From Motacilla alba alba (lineage: Eukaryota > Chordata > Aves > Passeriformes > Motacillidae): a DNA stretch of 64,000 nt. The stretch covers positions 72,975,801-73,039,800 of the forward strand of contig NC_052017.1 of NCBI RefSeq assembly GCF_015832195.1. The letters are read 5' to 3'. The translations under genes and the position numbers were made by a program. Position 1 is the stretch's first letter. Each line of letters begins with the position of its first letter. Positions 13,201 through 25,165 of this stretch are shown one piece after another. The notes beneath the pieces are model-generated. The model saw only the letters and a program-made list of their open reading frames with translations, was not told the origin of the DNA and ran no database searches.

Positions 13201-13330
13201 TAGAATCATAAAATATCATGAGTTGGAAGTTGGCTCACTAGGCTCATCAAAGTTCAATTCCTGAAGTGATGTTGCTGAGGATAGCAAGCACATCCTGAAG
13301 TTATGTTGCAGAGGATAGCAAGCACATCAA
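13201..13330 (-). mobile_element. CR1: CR1-type 3' tail, minus strand
   Basis: Starts with 'agaatcataaaatatcatg' and 'gagttggaag', the reverse complement of a CR1 or SINE-type 3' end like the tail at 8100-8146. The inner part consists of a 34-bp tandem duplication (separate entry). No tRNA head is seen, so a CR1 is more likely than the SINE. Confidence 0.65.
13261..13328. repeat. Tandem duplication, 34-bp unit x2
   Basis: Copies at 13261-13294 and 13295-13328 agree at 32 of 34 positions. Both contain 'gaggatagcaagcacatc'. Confidence 0.95.
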
Positions 13331-15654
13331 TCTTAAGATTATCCTTTACATTTAATTTCAAAATTTGTCCAGCTATTTCTAACTCTGACCACAGTATTGT
13401 GTGATCTATATTTATCTGCAAATAATAAACTTTCCAATGAGAACCAAGAATGTAGCTAGTTTGGATGTTTAGAAGAGAAAGGCCACCTTTCTTCAGGGAG
13501 AGATTTTAAAAATATACAAACATTTTTGCAAATAACAAAATGCAAATATTATTGCATCCTCAATAATTCTTGAATGTGTGTAATTTGACATTTTTTGGAT
13601 GAAGAATAAGATTTAGAATCCAAAATAAAAATAACAGTAGCTGAGCAGTCCAATGAAGACTGTGAAATCAGAAGACACCTTTCTAAGTCCTTACATTGGG
13701 TCTATCGTTCATACTCTATATCTGTACTTAAATGTTTATAAAAAAATATTTTTGGACTTTCATGATTATCAAAGAACTATCTGGAATAACAAATACACCA
13801 GAGAACCAATACTAATCCCCAACAATGGAGGAGTTCTTATACATTATCTTGGTCTAAGACTTCCAAAACTTTTAAAGAACTTGAATGACCAGGTTCCTCA
13901 GGAAGCTTAAAAAAATTATCTCAGTTAAAATATCTGAATTTTAAAAATTTTTTTTAAATTTGTCTATTAGAAAAGCAATACAGTTGTAAGTGACTGGCTG
14001 AATATTTGGTTGAAATATTTTTCTCAAGGTAGTCAACCATATATGAACAAAAAAACCAATTTTTTTTTTTGTGTCAGTGAGCCAATTTTTATCTAATAAA
14101 ATTGAGTTGGGTTATTTAATTTTTAGAGTTTTGTTTTTTCTGACATATTGACAATAAAACTGATAAAGATATCAGTGGTGAGGGAAGGCAAAGGACGAGT
14201 GAAATTCTACAAAACTAAAGAAAGTGATTAGATGACAAAATATATTTTTCCAGCACACAGTATATATTTGAGCATCCAGTTTTTAAAACACCACTTCATG
14301 CATTATTTATGCCAGTTACTTGGATTTATACTGAGTATATTAAATACTAATATTCTATGTAAAACATGTCACTGTGTTTCTTCATTATGTCCAGGAATCT
14401 GAAAGGAAGCAGTGCAGATCACATACAAAAATTATCAATGCAATATGATAAAAGAAGAATAATCATATTTATCGGTGTCTGATACTGCTCAATCCAAGTT
14501 ACTGTTTTTCAGAGACTGCTTAGAGCCATGATGTTAGTTAAGGCAATAGAGAGTGAGGTGAAAACAGTGTTTCTCCTTCATCTGTTGTCTTCCTCCATAT
14601 TCCTGCTCTGTAGTTGCAGTTTCTCTGATCATCCGTCATAAACCTCCTGTGTGGCGCTGACCTGTCATGTTATTGAGACTTCAGCATCTATCTCCAATTA
14701 TAATTGACAAGCTGTTTTCTGTACAGTGATGTGGTTTTTGTTTTGTTTTATATTTCTATTGAGGGGTTTACATTCATGCCACAAATGAAGTAAGTAAAGG
14801 AGACTAATTCATCCAGTATATAGGAAGATTACAGGAAATCTAGTGCTAAATTATTTGCAGGCAATCTGGTTTGAGTGTCTGTTACAGATAGAAGCTAAGC
14901 CTGTTCTGAAATTCTCTTGTTCAATTTAGATGCTTAGTATAAATTCTAATACATATTGTAGGCTGCAAACAGGAATTTTCTCCTACACATTTCACAAGTC
15001 ATAGTCAAATAAATTTACAATGCGACAAAAAGCAACACACTGTAAGGAGTTGGAATTTTTTGTGTAACCAATAAAAAAAATTGAAAATGAAACTTATGTT
15101 CTGAAGCATACTGAATAAAAATTGCAACATATTCATTTATGTGAAGTCAACTATAAAACACATTGAAATTTTTCATTCAGATGACATAGTTTCATATCAC
15201 ATTGTTTGCCTTAAAAAACTCCTATTCCAAGCATCTGATTATTCAGGTTGCACATTCCTAAACTAGTGTGATTTACATTTGAATGAAGTTTCCAATTTTA
15301 CTGAGTGACATGGAATCTAATTAGATTCTGAGGAGAGGAGTGTCAATTGTAAAAAGTAAGGTTCTGGAAAATTAGCCTAAATAAAATTTTACTGAACAGA
15401 ACATGCAATTACAATATACATCACAGTGCTTCCATTATTACTTGTAGATTATTATTATTTTATTTTATTTTTTCATGAAGAAATGAAGAGTCAGCATCTG
15501 GACTATCGGCAGTGACATTGAACTCCTTATATGGTGCAACATGGTGACCAGTTTTAGCAGTATCAAACCTGAAACATTCTTCTGCAAGGACTTATTATTA
15601 ATGGAACCTGAAATATACAGGATTTGATCAATAAAGTTAATATGTGATATGTAC
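13331..15654. other. Unique AT-rich sequence, no gene seen
   Basis: Nothing recognisable beyond AT-rich sequence. It contains one member of an exact 23-nt repeat (14878-14900) shared with 18309-18331. Confidence 0.5.
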
Positions 15655-17045
15655 AATATTATTGTGGGTTTCTGCTACAGACTGCTTGATTGGGAAGAAG
15701 TAAATAAGACCTTCTTTATACAATTGGAAGAAGTCTCACAGTTGTAAGTCCCAAGTCCCAGTCCTCATGAAGGACTTGGATCTCCCCAGTACATACTAGA
15801 AGTTCAACACAACAAGGCAGTAGTAACATGGGAGGTTTCTGACCTGTATTTATGGCACCTCCCCAAAACAGGTGATAAAGATGAAGAGGGGAGATGCTCT
15901 ACTGAATACAATACTCACAAACAAAGAAATGTTCAGAATGTATAGAACCTCGGCTGCAGTGACCACAGACTAGTGGAGTCAGAATCCAGAGAGGAAAGAA
16001 CAAGGCAAAAAGCAGTATCACAACTGTGGACTTCTTTAGAGATTTTGGCCTTTTCAGAGATCAGCTTAAAGAATCCCATGGGATCTGATTCTGGAGAGAA
16101 AAGGAGGCCAGAAGAGTTGGTTGATTTTTAAAGGTCATCTCCTCCAAGCTCAAGAATGGTCCATCTTGGAGACTGCACATTTGAACAATTTGCTGCTGAC
16201 ATGTCAAATATAAAGGAGTGTATGACATATGTTAAAGTGGTCAGGTGATCTACAAGGGGCATAAAGATTCTGTCTTATGTGAGAACTGGAAAAAAGAACA
16301 TGTCACTGCTATCTTCAAAGAGGGTTAAGACAGAAAATCCTGAGAGCTGCAGGCAATCATTTCAATCCCTGGGAAGAAGAGGGAGAAAATATTCCTGGTA
16401 ACCATTTCCAATATGAAGAATAGGAAGTTGACTGAAGAAGTCAGCAAAAATTTATGAAGGGTGAATCATGGTCAACCAACCTAAGAGACTTCTGTAATTA
16501 GGTAACTGGCTTGATACATAATGAAAGAACAGCAGACATTTTTTTCTTGATTTTAGTATGGCTTTCAACAATCTCCCATAACATCCTCATTGACAAATTG
16601 ATGAGGTATGGAACAGATAATTGAACAGGAAAGTGAATCGAAAATTAGCTAAATTGTGAAGATCAAAGGTTTGTAATCAGTACCAAAAAGTCCCTGACCA
16701 GCTGGAGAGAAATGGGACAACTTGAACATAACAAACTACTGCAATGCAGCGTGTCAAGACCTGCACGTGGGAAGAAATAATCTTATGTGGTAGTAAACAC
16801 TGGGGATGGATTAGCTGTACAGTAGCTTTTCAGAAAAGGACTTGGGAGCCCTAATGAACAGTAAGTTAACCATATGCTCATGGTGTCTTTTCTCTTTCTG
16901 GAAAAAAGAAAAAAAAAAAAAAAACAAAAAAAAAAAAGAAAAAAGCCAAAATGAAAATACAAAATCCAAAACCAACTAGTGTTCCTTCATGGTATAGAAG
17001 GCCAACAGTATCCTGCATTAGGTTGCATTAGGAAGAGCATTGACA
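15655..17045 (+). mobile_element. CR1: Long degraded CR1: endonuclease end, RT, thumb start
   Basis: 15655-16200 matches the endonuclease C-terminal region ('ggaagaagtctcacag', 'aggggagatgctctactg', 'actcacaaacaaag', 'ccttttcagagatcagctt'). A gap of several hundred bases of CR1 sequence follows. RT sequence resumes at 16280: 'tatcttcaaagagggt', then 'atttcaatccctgg', 'gtatggctttcaacaatct' and 'tcctcattgacaaattgatg'. The last part (16740-17045) is the region after RT, with 'aggccaacagtatcctgc', split by an A-rich expansion. No long frame survives. It heads a cluster of CR1 pieces running to 19350. Confidence 0.8.
16903..16950 (+). repeat. A-rich low-complexity tract inside CR1
   Basis: Long A runs broken by single G or C. 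The CR1 reading order continues past it at about 16998, so it is an expansion or insertion, not the end of a retrocopy. Confidence 0.85.
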
Positions 17046-17064
17046 TCACATTATTAATGTGCAA

Positions 17065-17665
17065 AAGTGTATTGCAGTCTTACTACATGCATCTAGCACC
17101 TCTCTGGGCCACCTGTTCCAGTGTTTTACCATCTTCATTGTAAAAATTTCTTCCTTACGTAAAAATTTCTTCTATATACCTAATCTAAATCAAGCCTTCT
17201 TCAGTTTAAAATCATTTTCCCTTGTCCTAACTGAACAGGCCTTGCTACAAGGTTTGCCCTCATCTTTCTTGTAGGTCTTCTTTAAATATTGGAAAGCCCT
17301 CAAGAAGGTCTGCCTTGAGCCTTCTCTTGTCCAGGCTGAACAACCCCAAATGTCTCAGCCTTTTCTTATAAGAGAGGTGTTCCATCCCATCTATCCTCCT
17401 CTGGATTTGCTCTGACAGGTCCATGTCCTTCCTGTGCTGAGGACCCCAGTGCTGGATGCAGCATTCCAGATGGGATCTCATCAGAGCAGGGTAGAGGGGC
17501 AAAACCACCTCCTTCTCCAAGGAGGTGTTTTTGGTACAGCCAAGGATACAGTTGGCTTTCTGGGCTGCAAGTGCACATTTTTGGCTCAAGTCCAACCCCT
17601 TATCTACCAGTATCCTCAAGCCGTTCTTTGAAGGGCTGCCCTCGATCTGTTTGTTTCCACTTAGA
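17065..17665 (-). mobile_element. CR1: CR1 fragment, minus strand, ORF2 C-terminus
   Basis: On the minus strand, 17260-17619 stays open for 119 codons and encodes the C-terminal CR1 ORF2 region: CALAAQKANCILGC, then VVLPLYPALMRSHLECC, then HRKDMDL, HLSYKKRLRHLGLFSLDKRR. This part of ORF2 lies past the RT catalytic core. The fragment lacks the CR1 3' tail at its left edge and begins at the 'cactggaacaggtggcccag' equivalent. It is opposite in orientation to both flanking CR1 pieces and younger-looking than they are. Confidence 0.85.
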
Positions 17666-17689
17666 AAATAAGTGCTAAATGTTAGTATT

Positions 17690-18245
17690 TTTTCTATTGC
17701 TTATTTGAGTGATGCCACCGTGAGACTGCTATCAGCTTTTAAAGGCCATGGTGACTGGGGAATGTTTCTGGTGACTGGAAAAGTCTCATCCATCTTGAAG
17801 GAGAGGAGAAGGACTAAGGAAATGTCCTTTGTTGGCCTCACATCAGTCCCTGTGAAGTCTGTCCATCAAAATCCTCTTTGAATTTATTTCTAAGTAAATG
17901 AAGAGCAAAATGTGCCTGGGAACCAGACAGAAGGGATTTAACAGGGGCTATCTAACATGGCCAACCTGATTGTTTCCTTTTGTAAAATGACAGGATCTGT
18001 AGTCATCAGAACAGCAGTGGATGTCATTTACTTTGACTTCAGCAAGCCTTTTGGTATGGTTTTATGTAAAATGAGATGAGATATGGGCATGATAAGGCAT
18101 TGAAAATTCTGCTACATTTTCAGGCTCTAAGGGTTATGATCAACAGTACTATGACCAAGTTTTAGCCATTTACTAGTATCTGTTGTCCTCAAGAGTCAAT
18201 AATAGGTAAATATAGAGACTCTTCAATATCTTTATATTACATGAA
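17690..18245 (+). mobile_element. CR1: CR1 fragment with RT motif A region
   Basis: Matches CR1 RT: 'gtgactggaaaagtctcatc', 'cctcacatcagtccctg', 'ccaacctgattg' and 'gcagtggatgtcatttac'. The peptide VDVIYFDFSKPF stands where RT motif A (YLDFSKAF) is expected. The tail end, 'tcctcaagagtcaataatagg', corresponds to the QGSILG region. It may belong to the same insertion as 18533-19132, with the intervening RT sequence replaced by AT-rich duplications. Confidence 0.75.
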
Positions 18246-18532
18246 TCTATCTATTTATGAAGACATCTACAAATATAGTTATTGATATCATCCATCTCTC
18301 TCACTATCTCTGTTACAGATAGAAGCTAAGCAATATGTGGTTCAGATAGAAGCATATAGCAATATGTGGTTCCTCCATGAAATTGCTAAAAGCACACTCT
18401 GGACTTTTATCCATGTAGCAGACACAAATGTATGTTCACAGATATAGATACATCTTTATCTTTAATCTTTATATTTTATCTTTATCTTATAGATACATCT
18501 TTAATCTTTATAAATATTTGTAGACACAGATA
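18246..18532 (+). repeat. AT-rich local duplications between CR1 pieces
   Basis: Contains a near-tandem pair, 18316-18342 and 18343-18371, sharing 'cagatagaagc' and 'agcaatatgtggtt'. After it come repeated 'atctttaatctttat' units at 18430-18515. No CR1 RT sequence is recognisable here, although the flanks call for it. Confidence 0.8.
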
Positions 18533-19132
18533 CAGAATCAGCAAAGTGCTGTGGCTGCAAAGCAAGCTGACTGAGAACTGTGATGTATATGCAATTGCAC
18601 ATGTGTATGTGATCTCACCTCTGTCTGACACTTGGGAGATCATATCTAGAATTTTGTGTCCAGTCTGGGCTTATCAGTACAAAAAAGACATCAACATATT
18701 GGAGTGAGCCCAACAAATGACACGAGATTGTTTTGCTCTGGAGTAAAGGAAAGCCTGGAGCAAAGCCTAAGAGAGCTGGTTCATTCATCCTGGAGATGAG
18801 ACAAGACTAGAGGAACTCTAACGAGGGATACCTATGGGAACAGTGTAGAAAAATTGAAACAGAATCTTCTTGAAGATGTATAGCAATATGATAAGCAAAA
18901 GAAAACTCCATTTGTATGTAAAAGCAAAAATATCTTAATTCTGAGGACAATTGAACAGTGGGATAGGCTGCCCAGAGAAGTAAAGGAATTTTTCTTGTTG
19001 AAAATATGAATAACTCAGTCAGACAAGGTTAATCTAACCTATGATCCCTGTCTCAACAGAGAAGTGAAACTGGCGTTATCCAGAGTTTCCCTTCCAAAGT
19101 AGACTCATATTGAAGACCTAGGATTCTGAGAT
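18533..19132 (+). mobile_element. CR1: CR1 3' end, ORF2 C-terminus to 3' UTR
   Basis: Starts in the post-RT region ('aatcagcaaagtgctgtggc'), continues through 'ccagtctgggct', 'aaaagacatcaac' and 'ggctgcccagagaagt', and ends with the UTR stretch 'cccttccaaagtag' and 'ggattctg'. Heavily mutated. Confidence 0.75.
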
Positions 19133-19350
19133 GAAATATGAGACATTCCTCTTAAAATATGAAAGAAAATTTTTCTCTATGAGGCTGATTAAACACGGGC
19201 AACGATGTCCATAGAGTCTGTGAGATGTAGACAAAACTCAATTGGACAACAACCTAACAAAGAGCTCTAAAAGGACCTAGTTCAATGGGGAGGTTGGACA
19301 AAATTACTTCCAGAGCCCTCCTAACTTAAATTGTCTTGTGATTCCGATAT
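19133..19350 (+). mobile_element. CR1: Second CR1 3' end, head-to-tail with the previous one
   Basis: A further 5'-truncated tail: 'tttttctctatgaggctgat', 'ggggaggttggacaaaatta', 'ttccagagccctcctaactt', 'gtcttgtgattcc'. It restarts the CR1 3' UTR immediately after the preceding tail, so it is a separate insertion. Confidence 0.7.
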
Positions 19351-21454
19351 TCCTCACATGATGACCACTTAGTATTATTGTGATAGTTCCTCTCTGACTT
19401 TCCATATCCAGGTTGAAGCCAGGCCTACTGAATTTTCTGGACTTTTACACTATAGCTATAGCTGTTCGTTTCAAGGATATGCGAATAGAAAGGTGGCATA
19501 CTTCAGAGGCAAACACAAATTAATTTGATATTTCTTCTCCATTCCAAACAAACCCTAATGTAAAATGATACAATAATTTGTAATTATACAGATTATTAAA
19601 TTAAAAATTTGAAGACATTTGCTTTCAATCCCTATCAGTAGAATGTGCCATTAACTTGACATGTCTTGCATTTAGAACATAAATTGCCAAACAAAACAGA
19701 ATTAATTGCTCAATTCCTTAATAAAGTATACAAGTCCAAGGTCAATATGCTGCTATGTTTATTCATATTTTAAAGACTTACATATTCATTGTTGCCTAAT
19801 GTAAGAGATTCATCATCTTACAATGAAATAGAGAAGGGGGAAAGTCAGGTTAAAGTTGAAGGCATTAGTTTAGAAATTTCCAATAAAGCTTTATATTGTC
19901 ATCACTTTCAGTTGCTTCCTTTGTAGTCATAGCAGTTTTGTCAGGAACTGCCTCTTTGTGCTTATACACCACACAAAGTCAAATCAAAAGCCGCAGGATT
20001 TTTACACATTGTGTTTACAAAGTAGCCCCAACCATAAAGATGTTGTTACAAAATTCCACTTAAAACTAATAATGAGTGTTAAATTATTGCAAAAATAAAC
20101 TGTTTAACTTGCTTAATATCAGCCTGTTCAAATGCAAGAGACAAACTCAGAATTGTAGTTTTGGGCTTTTTTTTCCCATTTTTTCTTCATCCAGAATGTT
20201 ATATTACAACACCCCGCAGACAGTAAACCCTTTCTTGTGACAAGTTATTGATCTTGTTTTCCTCTGAGAACCCTAACAAATCAAACTGCAGCTTCCTGAA
20301 AGATATATCTGGAGCTGTACTCTGCAAGGATTTTGAGAAGAAATTTTGTCTCCAATGTTTAGCAGAAAAATGAAATTACATTAGTATAAAAGTGTGCTGT
20401 TCTCCCTGGGAAGAGCAGGGATTGTGTAAATCTTAGCAAGCCTATTTAGTCCATCAGTGGTGATACAGATACTCTTCTCCCAAGGATAATTCTGAAATTT
20501 TATCCTCAATTCTGAGAAAGAAGGAAAAGGTAAGAAAACAGTGGAAAATTATTAGATTCTGTCAAGGTGAGACAGACTCCTGGTCTAATAGAAAGTTAAA
20601 ATTACTCTGAATGCTGCTGTGGCCCCTCTATTTCCTCAGATCACAATCAGTTGTAATCAGCAGAGAGAATGTGACAATATGGTGTAAATGTGATACTAAC
20701 AGTGAAAGAGAAAATTTTTTTGAGCTTTAAGTTGCCTTTTTGGCTGTTAAGAACCTCATAATCCTTGTAGGTAAATTATCCTACGGAACGGTCAAGAAGG
20801 CTTTTAAAACAGCTAGTAGGTTATAGTTTTCAGTCTACATGTCAGGTCTTAAAACTTAGCATAACTGACTTATCTCTATTTAATCATTACAGTAGCAAAT
20901 AAACTGTATTGTTTTTGCAAATCTGGTGCCAGTGCTCAGCTAAGCATATATATGCTTTGCACAGTTTCTGTCAGATTTTAATTTGTGAGATTAAAGTTCT
21001 AATGTTCTGTTGTTATTATTACTATTATTACAGAGTTACATATTGTCTTGTCACTACAATGTACTAAAAGCATGTTTGTATGTCTTGGAACATTATCAGG
21101 TGAGAAAAGGTCCAACTATGAAGCAAAAAGGACCCCAACTATTGTAAATATCTCACAGTTCCTTTTGCGACAACATGCTAGAGATAAATTATACAAGTGC
21201 TTAGAAAGCTTGATATATAGATATCACAGAAAAGACTGTGAAACAAATATTCCTCACACAATCAACTAAGCAATATCCTCAACTTACCTCTACCTGACTG
21301 TACTAAATGATTTTGAAGGCATTGCCACAGTGAAGAATCTCAAGGAAGGATCTGAGGCATGATAGCAAACTTGTGTTTTGCATCTCTAAGAGGCATTGGA
21401 GGTGAAAGTGTTAAGTGTTCTCTGACAGGAAAACCTTCTGATGTCTTTTAAGGC
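19351..21454. other. Unique AT-rich sequence, no gene seen
   Basis: No recognisable element. A short imperfect TTATTA-type run lies at 21012-21031. Confidence 0.5.
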
Positions 21455-21725
21455 TAAAGGGGACCTGTTTACAAGGGTATTGATAGAACAAGGGAAAACG
21501 GCTGTAAGTGAAGGAAGGTAGGTTTATATTAAATATTAGGAAACCACTTTACTGTAAGGATGTTGTGGCACTGGAGCAGGATGTCCAGAGAAGTTGCAGA
21601 TGCTCCAACCCTGGAAGTGTTCCAGGCCAGGTTGAACAGGACTTTGAGCAACCTAGTCTTATGGAAGGTACTCCTGCCTTCCAACACAATCCATTCTATA
21701 ATTCTGTGTTTCTACAGACACCGTA
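21455..21725 (+). mobile_element. CR1: CR1 3' end, 5'-truncated
   Basis: Clear CR1 3' end: 'aaggggacctgtttacaagg', 'atattaggaaaccactttac', 'ggcactggagcagg', 'ccctggaagtgttccaggcc', 'ttgagcaacctagtcttatg', and a tail 'attctataattctgtg'. Among the better preserved CR1 pieces in the window. Confidence 0.9.
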
Positions 21726-24700
21726 ATTTTGAGTTCTGGACAGCATTTGACTCTGTTAATCCAGCATAAGATTTGTATTTTCCTGCTAGGAACAGATTCT
21801 TTCACTTTCTTTGATAATTAGGTTTTGGGTTAGCTTGTCTTACTTTTTCCCTGTATACTTGTCACAATCTCCCCAAAATGTATTACAACAAAACATTGTA
21901 TTCTAAAGACTAATTATGATTTTCTCTGCTATAGATACAAAAAAAACCCTAAAATATTATTTTGTTCACTCAAGTTTCTTGGTTATTTGTTCTCATTGTT
22001 AAGTGTCTGTTTACAGAATTATTATTTTCCTAAAAATGTGATAAGCCTAAGGAAAAGAAATAGAAGAATAAATATATTTTTAGAGAGAAGAGAAATTTCT
22101 ATTCCTGTCTAAATTGGTTGAAAAGTACTCCAAAAACTGTATTTTTTGAATATCTTTTAAATGTTTGGTTGTTTTCCAGGAAGATGAGGCATAAATCTGA
22201 GTGAGATTAGAGGAGACTAGAGCAATTACTCCACACCTCTATGTAAGTCAGAACTGTAGTCAGTTATTGTTCTCAAGTCTGTAAAATAGAGAACTTTTGG
22301 GGCATGTGGAGGAACAAAACTTTTTGTACTAAACAGTATATTCACCTTGCATTTCATTTGAAATTATATTATCAGATTTAGTATTTTTGGTACACTTCAG
22401 AAAAAGAAGGCATGAGGTTCTAACATGACTAACAGATCCAGGTGTTTAAAAGTACAAACTTTTCTACAAGAATTCATGTCAGGACTGTGAACAAACCACA
22501 GTAGCAGAATTTCTAACCAGTGTGAAAGAGAAGGAAAAAGGGGAAAAGTTGCTAGTAATGAAATAAATATTAAGAAATTACCTTCTGAGATTTGAAATGT
22601 GTTTACATTGATGAAATACAAATAAAATAGGCGAGGGAAAAAAATGAAACAATGCTGCAAACACCTACTTCACAAGCATTCCTGTAATGATAATGCATCT
22701 ACCATCAAATCACAGAATGTGGGGCTCGTTGATGGCAATAGAGCTCTGAACGTTAACAATAGGAAAATGTTAACATAAAGAGAAACATTTGTCATTCTGT
22801 GAGAATCAGACATTTTACCAGTGCAATAATTAAAGGTACAGAAAAACTGAAATACATTATAAACAGAAAATGTTTTTGACAAACTTGAGATTTTGTGCTA
22901 CCAAGAATTCAAAACTTGGGAGATCAAACTTGACTAGAAAGGATGTAATAGACATTTCCATGTTTTTTCCTTGAAATGGCCAATGTGAAACAAGGGAGAA
23001 AAACTCTGAAGAACAAGTGCGCATAATAATATGCCTGTCAGCATACACAATAAACAAATGGAAAAAAGAGTAATGATGCAAGTGGTCTTACAGATTGATC
23101 GATCAAATCAAGCCATCCTACAGAGAAATTACATGTTCTTTGCATTTTTAAATCTTAAAATCTCTGAGGACAAACAAAAGCAATTAAAACCAAGAAAGAT
23201 ATTAATTTCAAAAAGGGAAACATTTTCATGGATGTAGGGAGTCTGAAACATATATGGAAAGATGTAAAGATATGGCAGAACAATAAAGGAAGACTAGACA
23301 TTAATTTTGTTGGTTAAACAGGAACAGGCATACTGAAAAAAAATTGAAGAAAAAGGTCAAAGATTAAAAATTATTGTATTTGAATGAAGCACCTGATATA
23401 GAGCTGTGAAAGAGGTGATAATTTGTTATTCATTTAGATATTGCAGATAGCAGTTTGAAACTAATTTATTGACACAGATGTGTCCAGTAGCTGATAATTG
23501 CAGTTATGTATTTTGTGTTGTTTTCCAATAACTTTACCCAGCAACTGTCAATCTAGGACATTAGTCATGTACAATTTTTACTAGACACAGGTTTTGCAGT
23601 GAGTTTTTTGTGAGTAACAGAAGACATGTCTGAAAAACTGTTGAAGCTTGAAAAGGATTGATTTTTGGCCATAACAAGCAGTCTGTGCTATCAGCAATCC
23701 AACAGACAGAGGAGCTGAAAAAGATGCACAACTAACCAGATAGCAAACAAGTAAAAAAAGAGTCACAGAACTCCTTTTTATTTATTTTGCTGTTGGATCA
23801 CACCATTCAATACTTCATTTGTCTAATTAACGAATTATTAGTACAATTCTAAAATCAAAAACACTTACAAAAGTTTGTTTGTTTGTTTGTTTGATTTTAT
23901 ATCCATGCTTATATATCCAGTAGACTGGACAACAGAAGGCAGAAATAGAAGGAATTCTGTTAGGATAAAACAGTGTTGAAATAGCTGATGACACCATGGT
24001 ACAGTAACTGAAAAAGAAAGGACAGGTGCTTTTATAGATTCTATACCAGAAATTAGATAACAAGCTGGAATAACTCTCACTGGGAATCAGGAAAAAAAGT
24101 GTGTTTCTCAATATTTTATAGTTAATAATCAGTTATTTAGGCTGGTCATTTGGTAGAGTTGCTAAGCCTGAATATGCTGCAAAAATAATAGAATGCTTCC
24201 TTTAGGTATGTCTTCCTTAAATAATGAAACAGGCACTCTGACTGAGAAATATTATCATGTAAGTTATATACATTTTGTTTGCTACTTAAAACACTTTAAT
24301 ACTAAATATAAAATAAATATTTTGGAGACTAAGAAATGTATCCATGTGTATGAATGTTTATACATATTGAGGATTTTAGTTGCAGGGCTACTTGGTTAGA
24401 TGAACCAGTTAATAGCAATAAATCAATGTATTGATCAATGAACTTAGAGCATCTAAGCATTATTTCAATAACTAAACCTGTGACCCTTCCCTTGTAAAAG
24501 GCTTCTGGCAGCAGAGCTAGACATAGGACCGGATTGGGGTGCAGAAGCACTCAGCTGCTGCCCTCCTGAGCATGACGAGCCTGTCTGGAGGCTGTGTCTG
24601 CATTGCCCGTGCACCTCTGGGCAGCTGCTCTTGCAGGAGGAAGATGGCTATTAATGATGAGTAGGTCTATAAAAAAACAGTTCTTAAGAAGCAAAGAACA

Positions 24701-24849
24701 GTATCAACAGGACAGAACCAGCCAATAAAAAACACAATACCATGTGTTATCCACACTATTTCTCAACTGTTATATTATGTAAGCCAATACAGTAATTCTG
24801 TGCATAAATGAGCCATCAGACATCAAGACGCAGAGGATTTGTTCCTGCT
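21726..24849. other. Unique AT-rich sequence with a GC-rich patch
   Basis: No gene seen. A TTTG repeat lies at 23873. A GC-rich patch at about 24485-24650 contains 'ctctgggcagctgctcttgc' and has no recognised identity, no long frame and no clear splice sites. Confidence 0.5.
23873..23893 (+). repeat. (GTTT)n microsatellite
   Basis: About five GTTT units. Confidence 0.9.
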
Positions 24850-25165
24850 GCCTTTCAAAATTGTGGATCTGTGATCTCTCCTCCAGGCTGAACAAGCCCA
24901 GGTCCCTCAGCCCCTTCTCACAGAGATGCTCACATATCTCATCCAGTTTGGAAGCTTTCTGCTGGACATGGTCCAGTATTTGTTCATTATTTTGCCTGTA
25001 CTGAGGGAGCTTAAAATTTGGACAAAGAATCCAGATAGGATCTCATGAATGTTTAGCAGAGGGGTATAATCCTTCCTCTTGATGTCCTGGCGGTGTCCCT
25101 GTGAGTACTGCCCAGGGTGCTTTTGACCATCTCTACAGCTGCATGTCCACTTTCCTGGGCTTAAC
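24850..25165 (-). mobile_element. CR1: CR1 fragment, minus strand
   Basis: 'ctcctccaggctgaacaagc' and 'ccctcagccccttctcac' are the reverse complement of the CR1 block encoding the FSLEKRRL-type region. Further minus-strand ORF2 3' sequence follows ('gaatccagataggatctcat'). The right boundary is unclear because similarity fades into the next repeat. Confidence 0.75.

Noticed and set aside
12787..13209. 140-codon frame on the minus strand
   Set aside because: Sits between a CR1 end and a CR1-type tail. No domain and no conserved motif seen.
16903..16950. Poly(A) tail of a retroposed gene
   Set aside because: CR1 sequence continues in order after the A-rich tract, so it is internal to a CR1.
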